From: Empedobacter brevis_A
Lineage (GTDB): Bacteria; Bacteroidota; Bacteroidia; Flavobacteriales; Weeksellaceae
Assembly (NCBI RefSeq): GCF_965118635.1
Contig: NZ_CBCPHV010000003.1
Location: 341,064 to 405,063 of the forward strand
Direction of reading: 5' to 3'
Length of the DNA: 64,000 bases
Below, piece by piece: positions 35,801 through 44,711 of the stretch; positions within the stretch are counted from its first letter, which is position 1; each line of letters opens with the position of its first letter. Made by a program: the position numbers and the translations under genes. The notes under the pieces were generated by a model. That model did no database searches and was not told where the DNA came from. It saw only the letters and a list, made by a program, of their open reading frames with translations.

Positions 35801-36856
35801 TTATTGAGTGACTAATTTTGTTTCATTAAGAATTGGCTCTTCTTTTAGAATATTCATTGCCATTTCTACAGTGTCTTGTTTTTCTTCAAAAATTGGAGCT
35901 TCTTGTATAAAAGCTGTTGCTGGAGCTTCTTCAACTTTTGGTGGTTTGTTATCAAATTTGTAATTAAATCCGATTCCAAGAGTTTGTTTTATTTGTGTTT
36001 TTTTAATTTGATCTTCATCATATAATAAATTCACACTTACTTGTGCAGAAACAAATTTGTTTACTTTCATATCCAAAATTCCTTGATAAGCAATATCTAC
36101 ATTACCAAATTTTTTCAAATAATCAGCATAAAGACCTAAGCGGTTATCATAAGTAATTCCGTCCATTATTTTTAATTTGTAACGAGCACCTAAATATGCA
36201 CCAAATTCAAATAGAGTATTATCTCCGTCATTTTTTAAACCAAAGTTTCCTTTTTTCTGTAAATCTTTGTCTAAAACAAATGTCATTCTTGGAGTGAATG
36301 GATGGATATTAACTTGAAAATTTTCGTTTGGTTTGTAGTCAACACCTAATCCTAAACTTAAATAACCAGGAGCCATTAAGTTCGAAATTTTTGTTTTTGG
36401 TTCAGTTCCGTAATCATAACCTTCTGAAAACTGTGTACGAAAATTCATAGATGCAGCTAAATACCAATTGTTTCCAATGTTGTATCCATACGAAGAAGTA
36501 AGGTCGATGATGTCATTTGTTTTACGAGAACTTTCTCCTTTATTGTTTTGTAGACCATAACCCAAAATGATATGGTTATCCCAAATATGTCTATCTTTTG
36601 TAAGGTTAAATTCGTAATCAAGATTTCCATTTAATGCAAATGAGTTAACACCTCCTGCAACCCAATTACTGAATGCACTTTGCGAAAATAAAAGTGAATT
36701 ATTTCCAGAAACGAACCAACCAGGTTGGCGACCATCAAATTTTTGATCTTTTAAATAACGCTTGCTATCAGTGGCAACATTGCCGTCTTTCACAGTTTGC
36801 GCATAAATTGTTGTAGCACTTCCTAAAATTGCTAATGTAAATAAAAATTTTTTCAT
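35801..36856 (-). CDS. DUF3078 family outer-membrane protein (copy 1)
   Basis: 351 residues with a signal peptide (ending TIYAQ) and alternating beta strands expected of an outer-membrane beta-barrel. Family phrases include FSNWVAGGVNSFALNG near 62-77, DYEFNLTKDRHIWDNH near 80-95, a DLQKKGNFGL turn near 200 and a LLYDEDQIKKTQIKQ segment near 278. After the last strand there is a polar tail of about 50 residues rich in Pro and Glu. It is a close paralog of the next upstream gene, 24 bp away, and ends before a terminator. The function is unknown. Confidence 0.85.
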   Translation of the reverse strand: MKKFLFTLAILGSATTIYAQTVKDGNVATDSKRYLKDQKFDGRQPGWFVSGNNSLLFSQSAFSNWVAGGVNSFALNGNLDYEFNLTKDRHIWDNHIILGYGLQNNKGESSRKTNDIIDLTSSYGYNIGNNWYLAASMNFRTQFSEGYDYGTEPKTKISNLMAPGYLSLGLGVDYKPNENFQVNIHPFTPRMTFVLDKDLQKKGNFGLKNDGDNTLFEFGAYLGARYKLKIMDGITYDNRLGLYADYLKKFGNVDIAYQGILDMKVNKFVSAQVSVNLLYDEDQIKKTQIKQTLGIGFNYKFDNKPPKVEEAPATAFIQEAPIFEEKQDTVEMAMNILKEEPILNETKLVTQ

Positions 36857-36880
36857 AAAATATGGTTGATATTTATCAAT

Positions 36881-37981
36881 TTATTCCAAAAATATGGATT
36901 CTGATTTAATATATGTAGATTTTTCGTCGATTGTATTTTTATCAAAAACCTGATCGTAATTTTGTTTATTTATTTTTACAACTGGTAATTTGATAGGAAA
37001 CTTGCCAGAAGTATCAAAATAAGGTAGAATTTCTTTTCTTCGAGATTTCTTCTTTTCTTTTTTCTTGGTACTATCTATTTTATAAGTCAACCCAATCCCA
37101 AGAGCTTGTTTGAATTGGGTTTGTTTAATTTGATCATCATCATAAATCAAATTAAGCGTTAATTGAGTAGACATAAAATTATTAATTTTCATATCTAGTA
37201 GACCTGCGTATACAATATCTAGATTATAAAATTTGTTCGAATAATTAGAGAAAATTCCAATGTTATTATCGTAGGTTACATTTTCAAAAAGTTTGACTTT
37301 GTAACGTCCACCCAAATAAGCACCAACTTCAAAAAGAAAAGTATCTCCATCATTTACTAAACCATAATTCCCTTTTTTTTGTAAATCTTTATCGGCAACA
37401 ATTGTTGTTCGAGAAGTTAAAGGTTGAAAAGTAACAGAGAAATTAGAATTAGGAGTGTAGTTAGCACCAACCCCTATCGTTACATATGCAGGAGCAAATA
37501 GATTGGATAATTTCTTTTTTGGTGTTGCTGCATAATCATATCCAGCAGAAAATTGAGAACGTATATTTAATGATGAGGTTAAATACCATTTTTCTTTAAT
37601 TAAATATCCGTATGAAGTTGTTACGTTAATATTATCAGCTGTTTTACGTGTTCCGTTGGTTTTATTGTCTAAAAAACCATATTCAAAAATAAAACGATTG
37701 TCCCAAAAATGCTTATTTTTTCGGAAGTTGAATTCATAATCTGTTTTTGCATTTAGAGAAACAGAATTTTCTCCTCCTGCCATCCAATTGGAAAATGTAT
37801 TTTGATTGACAGTCAAAACATTTGCACCATAAATTTCCCAACCAGATTTTCGTCCAGTTGTATCAACTTTAGATTTTAAATATTTTCGCCCATCAATAAT
37901 TAGATTTCCACTTGTATCTAAAAACTGAGCAGAACTAAAAAGTGATAGGACTAAAAAAATAAGTGAGAAAATTAGTCTCAT
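36881..37981 (-). CDS. DUF3078 family outer-membrane protein (copy 2)
   Basis: 366 residues from the ATG at 37981, which gives a good signal peptide (ending LFSSAQ); a TTG at 38020 would lie at or upstream of the predicted transcription start. It shares with its neighbour FSNWMAGGENSVSLN, DYEFNFRKNKHFWDNR, DKDLQKKGNYGL and YDDDQIKQTQFKQ at equivalent positions, so the pair arose by tandem duplication. It has a lysine-rich insert (TKKKEKKKSRRK) near 310 and a different tail. The order is copy 2 then copy 1 in one transcript. Confidence 0.85.
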   Translation of the reverse strand: MRLIFSLIFLVLSLFSSAQFLDTSGNLIIDGRKYLKSKVDTTGRKSGWEIYGANVLTVNQNTFSNWMAGGENSVSLNAKTDYEFNFRKNKHFWDNRFIFEYGFLDNKTNGTRKTADNINVTTSYGYLIKEKWYLTSSLNIRSQFSAGYDYAATPKKKLSNLFAPAYVTIGVGANYTPNSNFSVTFQPLTSRTTIVADKDLQKKGNYGLVNDGDTFLFEVGAYLGGRYKVKLFENVTYDNNIGIFSNYSNKFYNLDIVYAGLLDMKINNFMSTQLTLNLIYDDDQIKQTQFKQALGIGLTYKIDSTKKKEKKKSRRKEILPYFDTSGKFPIKLPVVKINKQNYDQVFDKNTIDEKSTYIKSESIFLE

Positions 37982-37989
37982 TCTAAAAA

Positions 37990-38032
37990 AAATATCTTTG
38001 TCTAAAATTGAAAATTCCAAACAAAGATATTT
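37990..38032. repeat. Inverted repeat over the DUF3078 promoter
   Basis: A perfect 12-bp inverted repeat (aaatatctttgt / acaaagatattt) with a 19-nt spacer. One arm contains the -7 box, so the dyad could be an operator. Confidence 0.6.
38022..38029 (-). promoter_or_regulatory. Candidate promoter of the DUF3078 pair
   Basis: TATCTTTG on the minus strand matches TAnnTTTG, about 40 nt before the ATG at 37981. No -33 TTTG is visible. Confidence 0.45.
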
Positions 38033-38061
38033 AATTTATTTGTTAAGGATAAAACCCTTTC

Positions 38062-39045
38062 TTAATTATTTTCCCAACCTTTTAGCCATTTTACCATAAC
38101 ATCTATCCAATCTTGTCGATCATTTAAACAAGGAATATACGTAAATTGTTCTCCTCCAGCTTTTAAGAATTCTTCTCGACCTTCTATTGAGATCTCTTCT
38201 AAAGTTTCTAAACAATCAGAAACAAAGGCAGGTGTACAAATTGCTAAGTTTTTAACTCCTTGCGAAGGAAACTCTTCTAACATATGGTCTGTATACGGTT
38301 TAATCCATGGATCTCGACCTAAACGTGACTGAAAAGAAGTCGTATATTTATCTTCTGGTAATTGTAAATATTCAGTTACCAAACGTGTTGTTTCAAAACA
38401 TTGGTTTCGATACGTTTCAATTGGTAATTTGCTTATTTTAGCTGCTTTCAAAGCTTTATTATCATGGCGTTCTGGTATTCCATGGTAAGAAAATAATAAT
38501 TTATCAAAATTAGCAGGTAATTTCTCTTTAATAGATTCTGCTAAAACTTTAATATAATCAGGATGATTGTAGAAAGCTTTCAAGAAATTAATCTTAGTAT
38601 CTTTATAAGTTTTTTTCTGAATTTCAAGAACTTTATCTGCAACAGTTTCTGTAGAAGACATTGTGTACTGAGGATATAAAGGAACAACCAAAATATCACG
38701 AACACCTTTTTCATGAAGCTCGCGCATACCAGCTTCTATCGAAGGATTTTTGTAGCGCATTGCCAAAACAACTGGAATATCCATTTGTTTTTGTACCATA
38801 TCTCTCAAAATTTTAGAAAATACAATTAATGGTGATCCATCTTTTGTCCAAATTTTTCGATAAGCTTCTGCAGATTTTTCTGGTCTTTTTGGTAAAATAA
38901 ATAATTCAACGATAGTTTTACGAATAATCCAAGGAGAATCCAAAACTTTCTTATCCATTAAAAATTCGCGTAAATAAGTTCTTACGTCTTCAACTTTGGT
39001 AGAATCGGGCGAACCTAAATTCACTAATAATATTCCTTTGCTCAT
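38062..39045 (-). CDS. hemH: Ferrochelatase
   Basis: Inserts iron into protoporphyrin IX, the last step of protoheme synthesis. The catalytic His188 lies in FSYHGIPERH, and the conserved glutamate is in CLETLEEI near residue 268-275. The N-terminal GILLVNLGSPDS is the family hallmark. The 327 residues are standard. hemH is not in the hemACDE cluster 7 kb away, as is common in flavobacteria. Confidence 0.95.
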   Translation of the reverse strand: MSKGILLVNLGSPDSTKVEDVRTYLREFLMDKKVLDSPWIIRKTIVELFILPKRPEKSAEAYRKIWTKDGSPLIVFSKILRDMVQKQMDIPVVLAMRYKNPSIEAGMRELHEKGVRDILVVPLYPQYTMSSTETVADKVLEIQKKTYKDTKINFLKAFYNHPDYIKVLAESIKEKLPANFDKLLFSYHGIPERHDNKALKAAKISKLPIETYRNQCFETTRLVTEYLQLPEDKYTTSFQSRLGRDPWIKPYTDHMLEEFPSQGVKNLAICTPAFVSDCLETLEEISIEGREEFLKAGGEQFTYIPCLNDRQDWIDVMVKWLKGWENN

Positions 39046-39153
39046 AATTCTTTTTATCTAAAAAAATATTGCGTTCTTTGTAAGTGTAAAAGTACGGAGG
39101 ATAATTTAAATTGTCCTTCGTAATATTATCATTATAATTTATATCATCATTTT

Positions 39154-40191
39154 ATGTCAGATTTATTGAATCCTGATAAAGAATTTTATCCAGATGACGA
39201 TCTAAATCACGAAAATACTGTTCGTCCGCAAAGTTTTGATGATTTTGCTGGACAAGCTCATATTCTCGAGAATTTAGAAGTTTTCGTAAAAGCGTCTAAA
39301 CTTCGTGGTGAAGCTTTGGATCACGTTTTGTTGCACGGACCTCCAGGTTTAGGAAAAACAACATTGGCAAATATTATTGCGAATGAATTAGGTGTTGGAA
39401 TAAAAATTACTTCTGGACCAGTTCTCGATAAACCAAGTGATTTGGCAGGTTTGTTGACAAATTTAGAAGAAAATGATGTACTTTTTATTGATGAAATACA
39501 TCGTATGTCTCCTGTTATCGAAGAATATTTATATTCCGCAATGGAAGATTTTAAGATTGATATCATGATAGAATCTGGACCAAACGCTCGTTCAGTTCAA
39601 ATTGGTTTAAATCCTTTTACATTAATTGGTGCGACAACACGTTCTGGTTTATTAACTGCACCATTACGCGCACGTTTTGGAATTAATTTCCGTTTTGAAT
39701 ATTATAATGTCGAATTGTTGAGTTCTATTGTAGAACGATCTTCTCGTATTTTAGATACTCCGATTGACGAAAGAGCTTCAATAGAAATTGCAGGTCGTAG
39801 TCGTGGAACACCTCGTATTGCAAATGCATTATTGAGAAGAACACGAGATTTTGCACAAATAAAAGGAAATGGAAAAATTGATTTATCAATTGCAGAATTT
39901 TCTCTAAAAGCCTTGAAAGTTGATGATAATGGTTTAGACGAAATGGATAATAGAATTTTATCAACGATTATCGAAAAATTCAAAGGTGGACCAGTTGGAA
40001 TTACAACTTTAGCAACAGCAGTTGGTGAAAATGGCGGAACGTTAGAAGAAGTTTATGAACCATATCTTATTCAAGAAGGTTATTTAATGCGTACAGCTCG
40101 TGGACGTATTGCAACAGAAAAAGCTTATCAACATATCGGTGTAAAATATCGCGGAGAAAATTCTCCCCAAACAGATTTGTTTGATTTGTAA
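39154..40191 (+). CDS. ruvB: Holliday junction branch migration helicase RuvB
   Basis: AAA+ motor that drives branch migration with RuvA. Walker A GPPGLGKT is at 62-69, Walker B with DEIH at 113-116, sensor 1 GATTRSG near 154, and a C-terminal winged helix (GGPVGITTLATAVGE near 274). The 345 residues are full length. The next plus-strand gene is queG, an order conserved in Bacteroidota. Confidence 0.97.
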   Translation: MSDLLNPDKEFYPDDDLNHENTVRPQSFDDFAGQAHILENLEVFVKASKLRGEALDHVLLHGPPGLGKTTLANIIANELGVGIKITSGPVLDKPSDLAGLLTNLEENDVLFIDEIHRMSPVIEEYLYSAMEDFKIDIMIESGPNARSVQIGLNPFTLIGATTRSGLLTAPLRARFGINFRFEYYNVELLSSIVERSSRILDTPIDERASIEIAGRSRGTPRIANALLRRTRDFAQIKGNGKIDLSIAEFSLKALKVDDNGLDEMDNRILSTIIEKFKGGPVGITTLATAVGENGGTLEEVYEPYLIQEGYLMRTARGRIATEKAYQHIGVKYRGENSPQTDLFDL

Positions 40192-40288
40192 ATATATCTT
40201 CTGTTTTTATAAAAAAAACGAGTAAATATTATTCTCAATCTATTCTTTGTCAAAAAAATATCTGAAAATCGTTAATTTTTAGCAATAA

Positions 40289-41236
40289 ATGCTCCTTCAG
40301 ACAGAAGAACATATCAAAATAAAATGGTCCCAATGCATCAAAGAAAAAGCTGAAGCATTGGGATTTATTTCTTGTGGTATTGCCAAAGCAGATTTTTTGG
40401 AAGAAGAAGCACCACATTTAGAATCTTGGTTGAAGAATAATTACAATGGAGAAATGCAGTATATGGAAAATAATTTCGATATGCGATTAGATCCTCGGTT
40501 GTTGGTCGAAGGTGCAAAATCTGTGATTTCGTTGGCTTATAGTTATTATCAAAATCTAGATAGAAATCCTGATTCCTATAAGATTGCGATGTATGCACAA
40601 GGCGAAGATTATCATTTTGTGGTAAAAGAAAAAGTGCGCGAATTGTTAGATTATATCCAAGAAGAAATAGGAGAGGTTAGTGGACGAGCTTTTACAGATT
40701 CAGCTCCAATTCTAGAACATGCTTGGGCGAGAAAAGCTGGAATTGGTTGGGTTGGAAAAAATTCATTGACCTTATCCAAACAAAAAGGTTCACTTTTCTT
40801 TTTGTCCGAATTGATTATTGACTTAGATTTAGCTTACGATTCTCCAATACAAACCGATCATTGTGGAAAATGTACACGTTGCATAGATGCTTGTCCAACA
40901 GATGCAATTTTGCCCAATAAAACTGTAAACGGAAGTCAATGTATTTCCTACTTTACAATAGAATTGAAAGATCAAATTCCAACAGAAATGAAAGGCAAAT
41001 TTGACGATTGGATTTTTGGTTGCGATGTTTGTCAAGAGGTTTGTCCTTGGAACCGTTTTTCGTTGCCAACAAAAGAAACTCGTTTTATTGGTCACGAAAA
41101 AATTAATCAATTCTCTAAAAAAGATTGGGAAGAAATTACGGAAGATGTTTTCCGAAATATTTTTAAAAAATCTCCTGTGAAACGCACAAAATATGATGGT
41201 TTGAAAAGAAATATCGATTTTGTAAAATCACTATAA
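40289..41236 (+). CDS. queG: Epoxyqueuosine reductase
   Basis: Cobalamin-dependent enzyme that reduces epoxyqueuosine in tRNA to queuosine. The bacterial-ferredoxin-like clusters are readable: CGKCTRCIDACP at Cys192-Cys202 and CDVCQEVCP at Cys245-Cys252, with another Cys in GSQCISYF near 219. The catalytic Asp is expected in FTDSAPILEHAWARKAG near 137. The 315 residues are standard. It follows ruvB in conserved order with a gap of about 100 bp. Confidence 0.95.
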   Translation: MLLQTEEHIKIKWSQCIKEKAEALGFISCGIAKADFLEEEAPHLESWLKNNYNGEMQYMENNFDMRLDPRLLVEGAKSVISLAYSYYQNLDRNPDSYKIAMYAQGEDYHFVVKEKVRELLDYIQEEIGEVSGRAFTDSAPILEHAWARKAGIGWVGKNSLTLSKQKGSLFFLSELIIDLDLAYDSPIQTDHCGKCTRCIDACPTDAILPNKTVNGSQCISYFTIELKDQIPTEMKGKFDDWIFGCDVCQEVCPWNRFSLPTKETRFIGHEKINQFSKKDWEEITEDVFRNIFKKSPVKRTKYDGLKRNIDFVKSL

Positions 41237-41295
41237 ATCGTGAAAATTTTTGGTTTAGATTTTGTTAGCTTTACTTCAAGAAAATCAAATCAAAA

Positions 41296-41976
41296 ATGAA
41301 AAAAAGTTTAATCATTCTTGCTACTTTTTTAAGTTATTTTGCACAAGCTCAGTTCGGGATTGTACAAGATAAAGATGGTTTTGCAAATGTGGGAGATGAA
41401 AAAAGTACTTCGTCTAAAATTGTTGGTAAAGTCAATTCAAATTCAATTTATCCAATTGATACTGATGAAGAAAATTCGAAATGGTATTTGGTCGAATATA
41501 AACCTGAAAAAGCAGGTTATGTTTGCTATGATCGAATCAAAAAGTTAGAAGATTTTGAAACGATTTCACCAACTTCAGTAAATGATTCTAAAATAGAATT
41601 TTCGGTTGCTGATTATATCATTCAGCTCGAAACACAAAAATTTAATACTATAAATCGTGTAATAAACATGGATAATTATCTTGTTTATGCAATTGATAAT
41701 AGTGATTTTTATGGAACAGATGGCGAAATTCCTATAACTGAATTCAAATCATTTAAAATATCATTCAAAGGAAAAGAAATTAGCATTCCAAAAGAATATT
41801 TCTCCAACTTATATAATGCAAATTTATCAGCCACAAAACTTACTTATAATAAAGAATTAAATCAATATTATTTGTTCGGAACATATAGCGATGGAGCTGC
41901 AGTTTATGATTCGCTTTGGATATTAGAAAATGGAAAAATTGTAGAACATTTTGTTCAATTGAATGCATATGCTTAA
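41296..41976 (+). CDS. Secreted SH3-domain protein heading a coupled array
   Basis: 226 residues with a signal peptide (ending FAQAQ) and an SH3-like domain at about 20-72 (DKDGFANV..., SSKIVGKV..., WYLVEY...GYV). A second, unnamed beta-rich half follows. The stop overlaps the next start by 14 bp, so it is translationally coupled to the first of three paralogous secreted genes. The role is unknown. Confidence 0.75.
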   Translation: MKKSLIILATFLSYFAQAQFGIVQDKDGFANVGDEKSTSSKIVGKVNSNSIYPIDTDEENSKWYLVEYKPEKAGYVCYDRIKKLEDFETISPTSVNDSKIEFSVADYIIQLETQKFNTINRVINMDNYLVYAIDNSDFYGTDGEIPITEFKSFKISFKGKEISIPKEYFSNLYNANLSATKLTYNKELNQYYLFGTYSDGAAVYDSLWILENGKIVEHFVQLNAYA

Positions 41977-42499
41977 TCGAATATTTTTAGCTTTCGGATG
42001 TTTTTTCATATTTACGTCGATGATGTTTGCGCAGAAAGTAACGACTTCGAAGTTTGGAGATATTTCATACGAAATGTCGCAAAAACAAGTTACCGCTTTA
42101 TCGCCAGATAAATTAGCACTTTATGATGTAAGTAATGCAGAAATGCCTGAGCACGATATTGAGTTGAATGGAATAAAATATCACATTTCGTATTATAAAA
42201 ATCTGAAAAATAAACAATACGAAGTTTATACAATTTCTTCAATAAGTTCAAAACTTTCGACTTTATCAGGAATAAAAATTGGAAGTTCGTTGGATGATTT
42301 ATGGAAAGCATATAAAAAATATGATATTTCTGTACAAGATATTTTCGAAGATGATGAAACAAAATCTGTAAGAGCTTTCTCAATAAATGATCTTGATAAT
42401 GGTTGTACTTTATATTTTTATTTGAAAAATAATAAAGTTGTTAAAATGGTTTTGTCAAACGAATCTGGTTTTTTAAATAATAATATTTATGAGAACTAA
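41963..42499 (+). CDS. Secreted paralog 1 of a tandem family with a GIKIGSSLDD motif
   Basis: 178 residues with a signal peptide (ending MMFAQ). The shared motif TLSGIKIGSSLDDLWKAY lies at about 95-112 and is followed by a DLDNG segment near 140. An N-terminal copy-like segment (DISYEMSQKQV) recalls the same pattern. The start may be the ATG at 41963 or the one at 41969. It overlaps both neighbours (14 bp upstream, 11 bp downstream). I do not recognise the family by name. Confidence 0.75.
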   Translation: MHMLNRIFLAFGCFFIFTSMMFAQKVTTSKFGDISYEMSQKQVTALSPDKLALYDVSNAEMPEHDIELNGIKYHISYYKNLKNKQYEVYTISSISSKLSTLSGIKIGSSLDDLWKAYKKYDISVQDIFEDDETKSVRAFSINDLDNGCTLYFYLKNNKVVKMVLSNESGFLNNNIYEN

Positions 42500-42983
42500 A
42501 ATCGCTTTTTTCGGATTTTTTCTATTATCAATAATTGGATTTGCACAAATTTCTACAACACGAATGAATGAGTTGAAAATAGGAATGCGTCCACCTGAAA
42601 TATTGAAATTGTTAGGCAAAAATCCAGCTGCAATTGCAGATGAAGGAGAAATGAATATCACGTTGAAAGGAATTAATTATACCATAGAATTAAGAAGTGG
42701 TTATTTGAGCAAAACAGAAAATGATACCTATTTAAGTTCTATTTCGACAGCAAGTAAAAATATTAAAACACTTTCGGGAATTGGTATTGGTAGTTCTTTA
42801 GAAGATTTGTGGAAAAATTATTCATCGAAATACACGATATTTTTAGATAAATCGAATGATGATTACAGAGAATTTAGAATCGATGACAAAGAAAATGGAA
42901 CAATTTTACTTTTTCAATTACGAAATGAAATCGTTACTAAAATGGAACTAAATTCATATAATCCTGAAGAATGTACACTTTAA
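42489..42983 (+). CDS. Secreted paralog 2 of the tandem family
   Basis: 164 residues with a signal peptide (ending IGFAQ). Two related motifs are visible: LKIGMRPPEILKLLG at about 29-43 and GIGIGSSLEDLWKNY at about 96-110. Both follow an 'I-x-h-G-x-S/M-x-x-E/D-h' pattern seen in BamE/BLIP-like folds, so an internally repeated fold of that kind is possible (inference). The stop is 27 bp before the third paralog. Confidence 0.75.
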   Translation: MRTKIAFFGFFLLSIIGFAQISTTRMNELKIGMRPPEILKLLGKNPAAIADEGEMNITLKGINYTIELRSGYLSKTENDTYLSSISTASKNIKTLSGIGIGSSLEDLWKNYSSKYTIFLDKSNDDYREFRIDDKENGTILLFQLRNEIVTKMELNSYNPEECTL

Positions 42984-43010
42984 AAAATAATGATTTAAAA
43001 CCTTTAAAAA

Positions 43011-43532
43011 ATGATGAAGAAAATATTTTTTATAACTGCTTTTATAGCTGGAATAGCTTTGCAAGCACAAGTTTCTACAACTAGAATAAATGATTTGAAA
43101 CTAGGAATGAAATTGTCTGAATTAGAAAAATTAATTGGACAAAAACTTAAATTAAAATTGAATGAATATGGTTATCCAGATGGAGATGTAAAGATTGTCT
43201 CTAAAGGAATCACTTATAAAGTTGGATTTACGACAAATGGAGAAGAAGGAATAAATCCTTCAGTTTTTACTGTATATAGCATAAAATCTTCTGATTCTAG
43301 TCTTAAAACATTATCAGGAATAAAAATTGGATCGTCTTTGGATGAGTTAATTAATAAGTATAAAAATTTGAATATTTCGATCTACGATGGCTATGATGAC
43401 AAAACAGACAAAAGAACAAAAGCTTTTCGTTATTTTAATGTAGATGATTATGACAATGGATCGATGTTACAATTCTATTTAGTGAATGATAAAGTAGTTT
43501 CTTTCGATGTAATGTACAACGAAGGTTGTTAA
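43011..43532 (+). CDS. Secreted paralog 3 of the tandem family
   Basis: 173 residues with a signal peptide (ending ALQAQ). It carries the same two motifs, LKLGMKLSELEKLIG at about 29-43 and GIKIGSSLDELINKY at about 104-118, and the acidic DDYDNGSMLQF segment near 143-153. It is closer to paralog 2 at the N-terminus (STTR.N.LK.GM) and to paralog 1 in the middle. A bidirectional terminator follows. The function is unknown. Confidence 0.75.
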   Translation: MMKKIFFITAFIAGIALQAQVSTTRINDLKLGMKLSELEKLIGQKLKLKLNEYGYPDGDVKIVSKGITYKVGFTTNGEEGINPSVFTVYSIKSSDSSLKTLSGIKIGSSLDELINKYKNLNISIYDGYDDKTDKRTKAFRYFNVDDYDNGSMLQFYLVNDKVVSFDVMYNEGC

Positions 43533-43544
43533 AAATATATCATT

Positions 43545-43575
43545 AAAAAATCCAACTCAATGAGTTGGATTTTTT
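43545..43575. terminator. Bidirectional terminator between paralog 3 and the nuclease gene
   Basis: Stem tccaactca/tgagttgga with A and T tracts on both sides, between convergent stops at 43532 and 43582. Confidence 0.9.
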
Positions 43576-43581
43576 TTGAAA

Positions 43582-44637
43582 TTATTTTTTGACTACTTTT
43601 TTAGTGATAATTTTTCCATCTTTTAAGTGAATAGATAAAATATAAATTCCTACTGGATATGATTTTAAGCTAATTTCATTTCCTAATTCAATTCCAAGTA
43701 AACGTCCATTAAGATCATATAGATTAGTATAATCAAAATTCTTTGCATTAATTTTTACAATATCTGTTGTTGGATTTGGAAAAACTTCTACAAGTGTTTG
43801 TTGATAGTTATAATCATTTGATGATAATTCTTCCCAAGTATTTTCAGCTTTTTCTCCTCCCCAAATTAATGTTGCTAAATAAGGATTATCAATAAAAGGA
43901 TTTCTGCTTCCTTGCGTTTCAGCAATTATTTCGTTTCTTACTTTTTCAAATTCTGATACTTTATCTTCCACATTCCATTTCAAAAACATATCTGGCATTC
44001 TATCATTATTGCTTGTTGTTTTGTTATAAGCAACTAATTGCGGATCTGTTTCTAAACCATAATGTACATACATATACATTATAATGCGTGCAACATCTCC
44101 TGTCCATTCATCTCCGGGATAAAAAGCTTTATCCATTAATTTTGCTTGTCCAGTAACATCTTTTGGCGTTTTTTCACGGTAAGGGTTATTACTTCTTGTC
44201 GAATTTATTTGTCTATCAACAGCACGTAAATTATGTGCATCTGTTCCAGTTCCAGGATAATCTGTATTTAATTTAGGATTTGCTAAAGATTTCGGAAAAA
44301 CATGTTCTCGTTCCCATTTACCAGTTGATGCTCCTCCAGTATTGTTTTTGTTATTAACATCACGCGTTCGTTGTTCAGAATAAATGGTAGAATTGTCGTT
44401 AAAACCATAAATCAGTAATACACGTCCTTGTGAATCTAAATCCAAATCAGATTTATCTAAAATATTCCAAACTCCAGGTGTATAAGAGACTGAATGATGT
44501 GTGGCATTGATTAAATCATGTAGTTCTTCCTTTATAACTTTTCCATTTTGCTTAAAATTGATTCCTTCATAATAATTTGGTTGTTGCGCAAAAATGGCAA
44601 AAGGAAATAAAACCAGTAAAAATTTTCTCATAAACAT
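43582..44637 (-). CDS. Secreted endonuclease I family nuclease with T9SS sorting domain
   Basis: 351 residues: a signal peptide (ending FAIFAQ), an endonuclease I (EndA/DNase-like His-Me) domain with the motifs WEREHVFPKS near 109-118 and TDAHNLRAVD near 132-141, and a C-terminal type A sorting domain (VEVFPNPTTDIVKI near 278, ending YILSIHLKDGKIITKKVVKK). The sorting domain marks it for export and surface release by the type IX system, consistent with PorT in this window. The start could be 44637 or the ATG at 44631. The likely role is degrading extracellular DNA. Confidence 0.9.
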   Translation of the reverse strand: MFMRKFLLVLFPFAIFAQQPNYYEGINFKQNGKVIKEELHDLINATHHSVSYTPGVWNILDKSDLDLDSQGRVLLIYGFNDNSTIYSEQRTRDVNNKNNTGGASTGKWEREHVFPKSLANPKLNTDYPGTGTDAHNLRAVDRQINSTRSNNPYREKTPKDVTGQAKLMDKAFYPGDEWTGDVARIIMYMYVHYGLETDPQLVAYNKTTSNNDRMPDMFLKWNVEDKVSEFEKVRNEIIAETQGSRNPFIDNPYLATLIWGGEKAENTWEELSSNDYNYQQTLVEVFPNPTTDIVKINAKNFDYTNLYDLNGRLLGIELGNEISLKSYPVGIYILSIHLKDGKIITKKVVKK

Positions 44638-44711
44638 TTATAAATATTTAGCGAAAATAAGTATTTATAAATAGTTTAAAAAGACTTTTAGATTAACAAA
44701 AATTAAACTTT

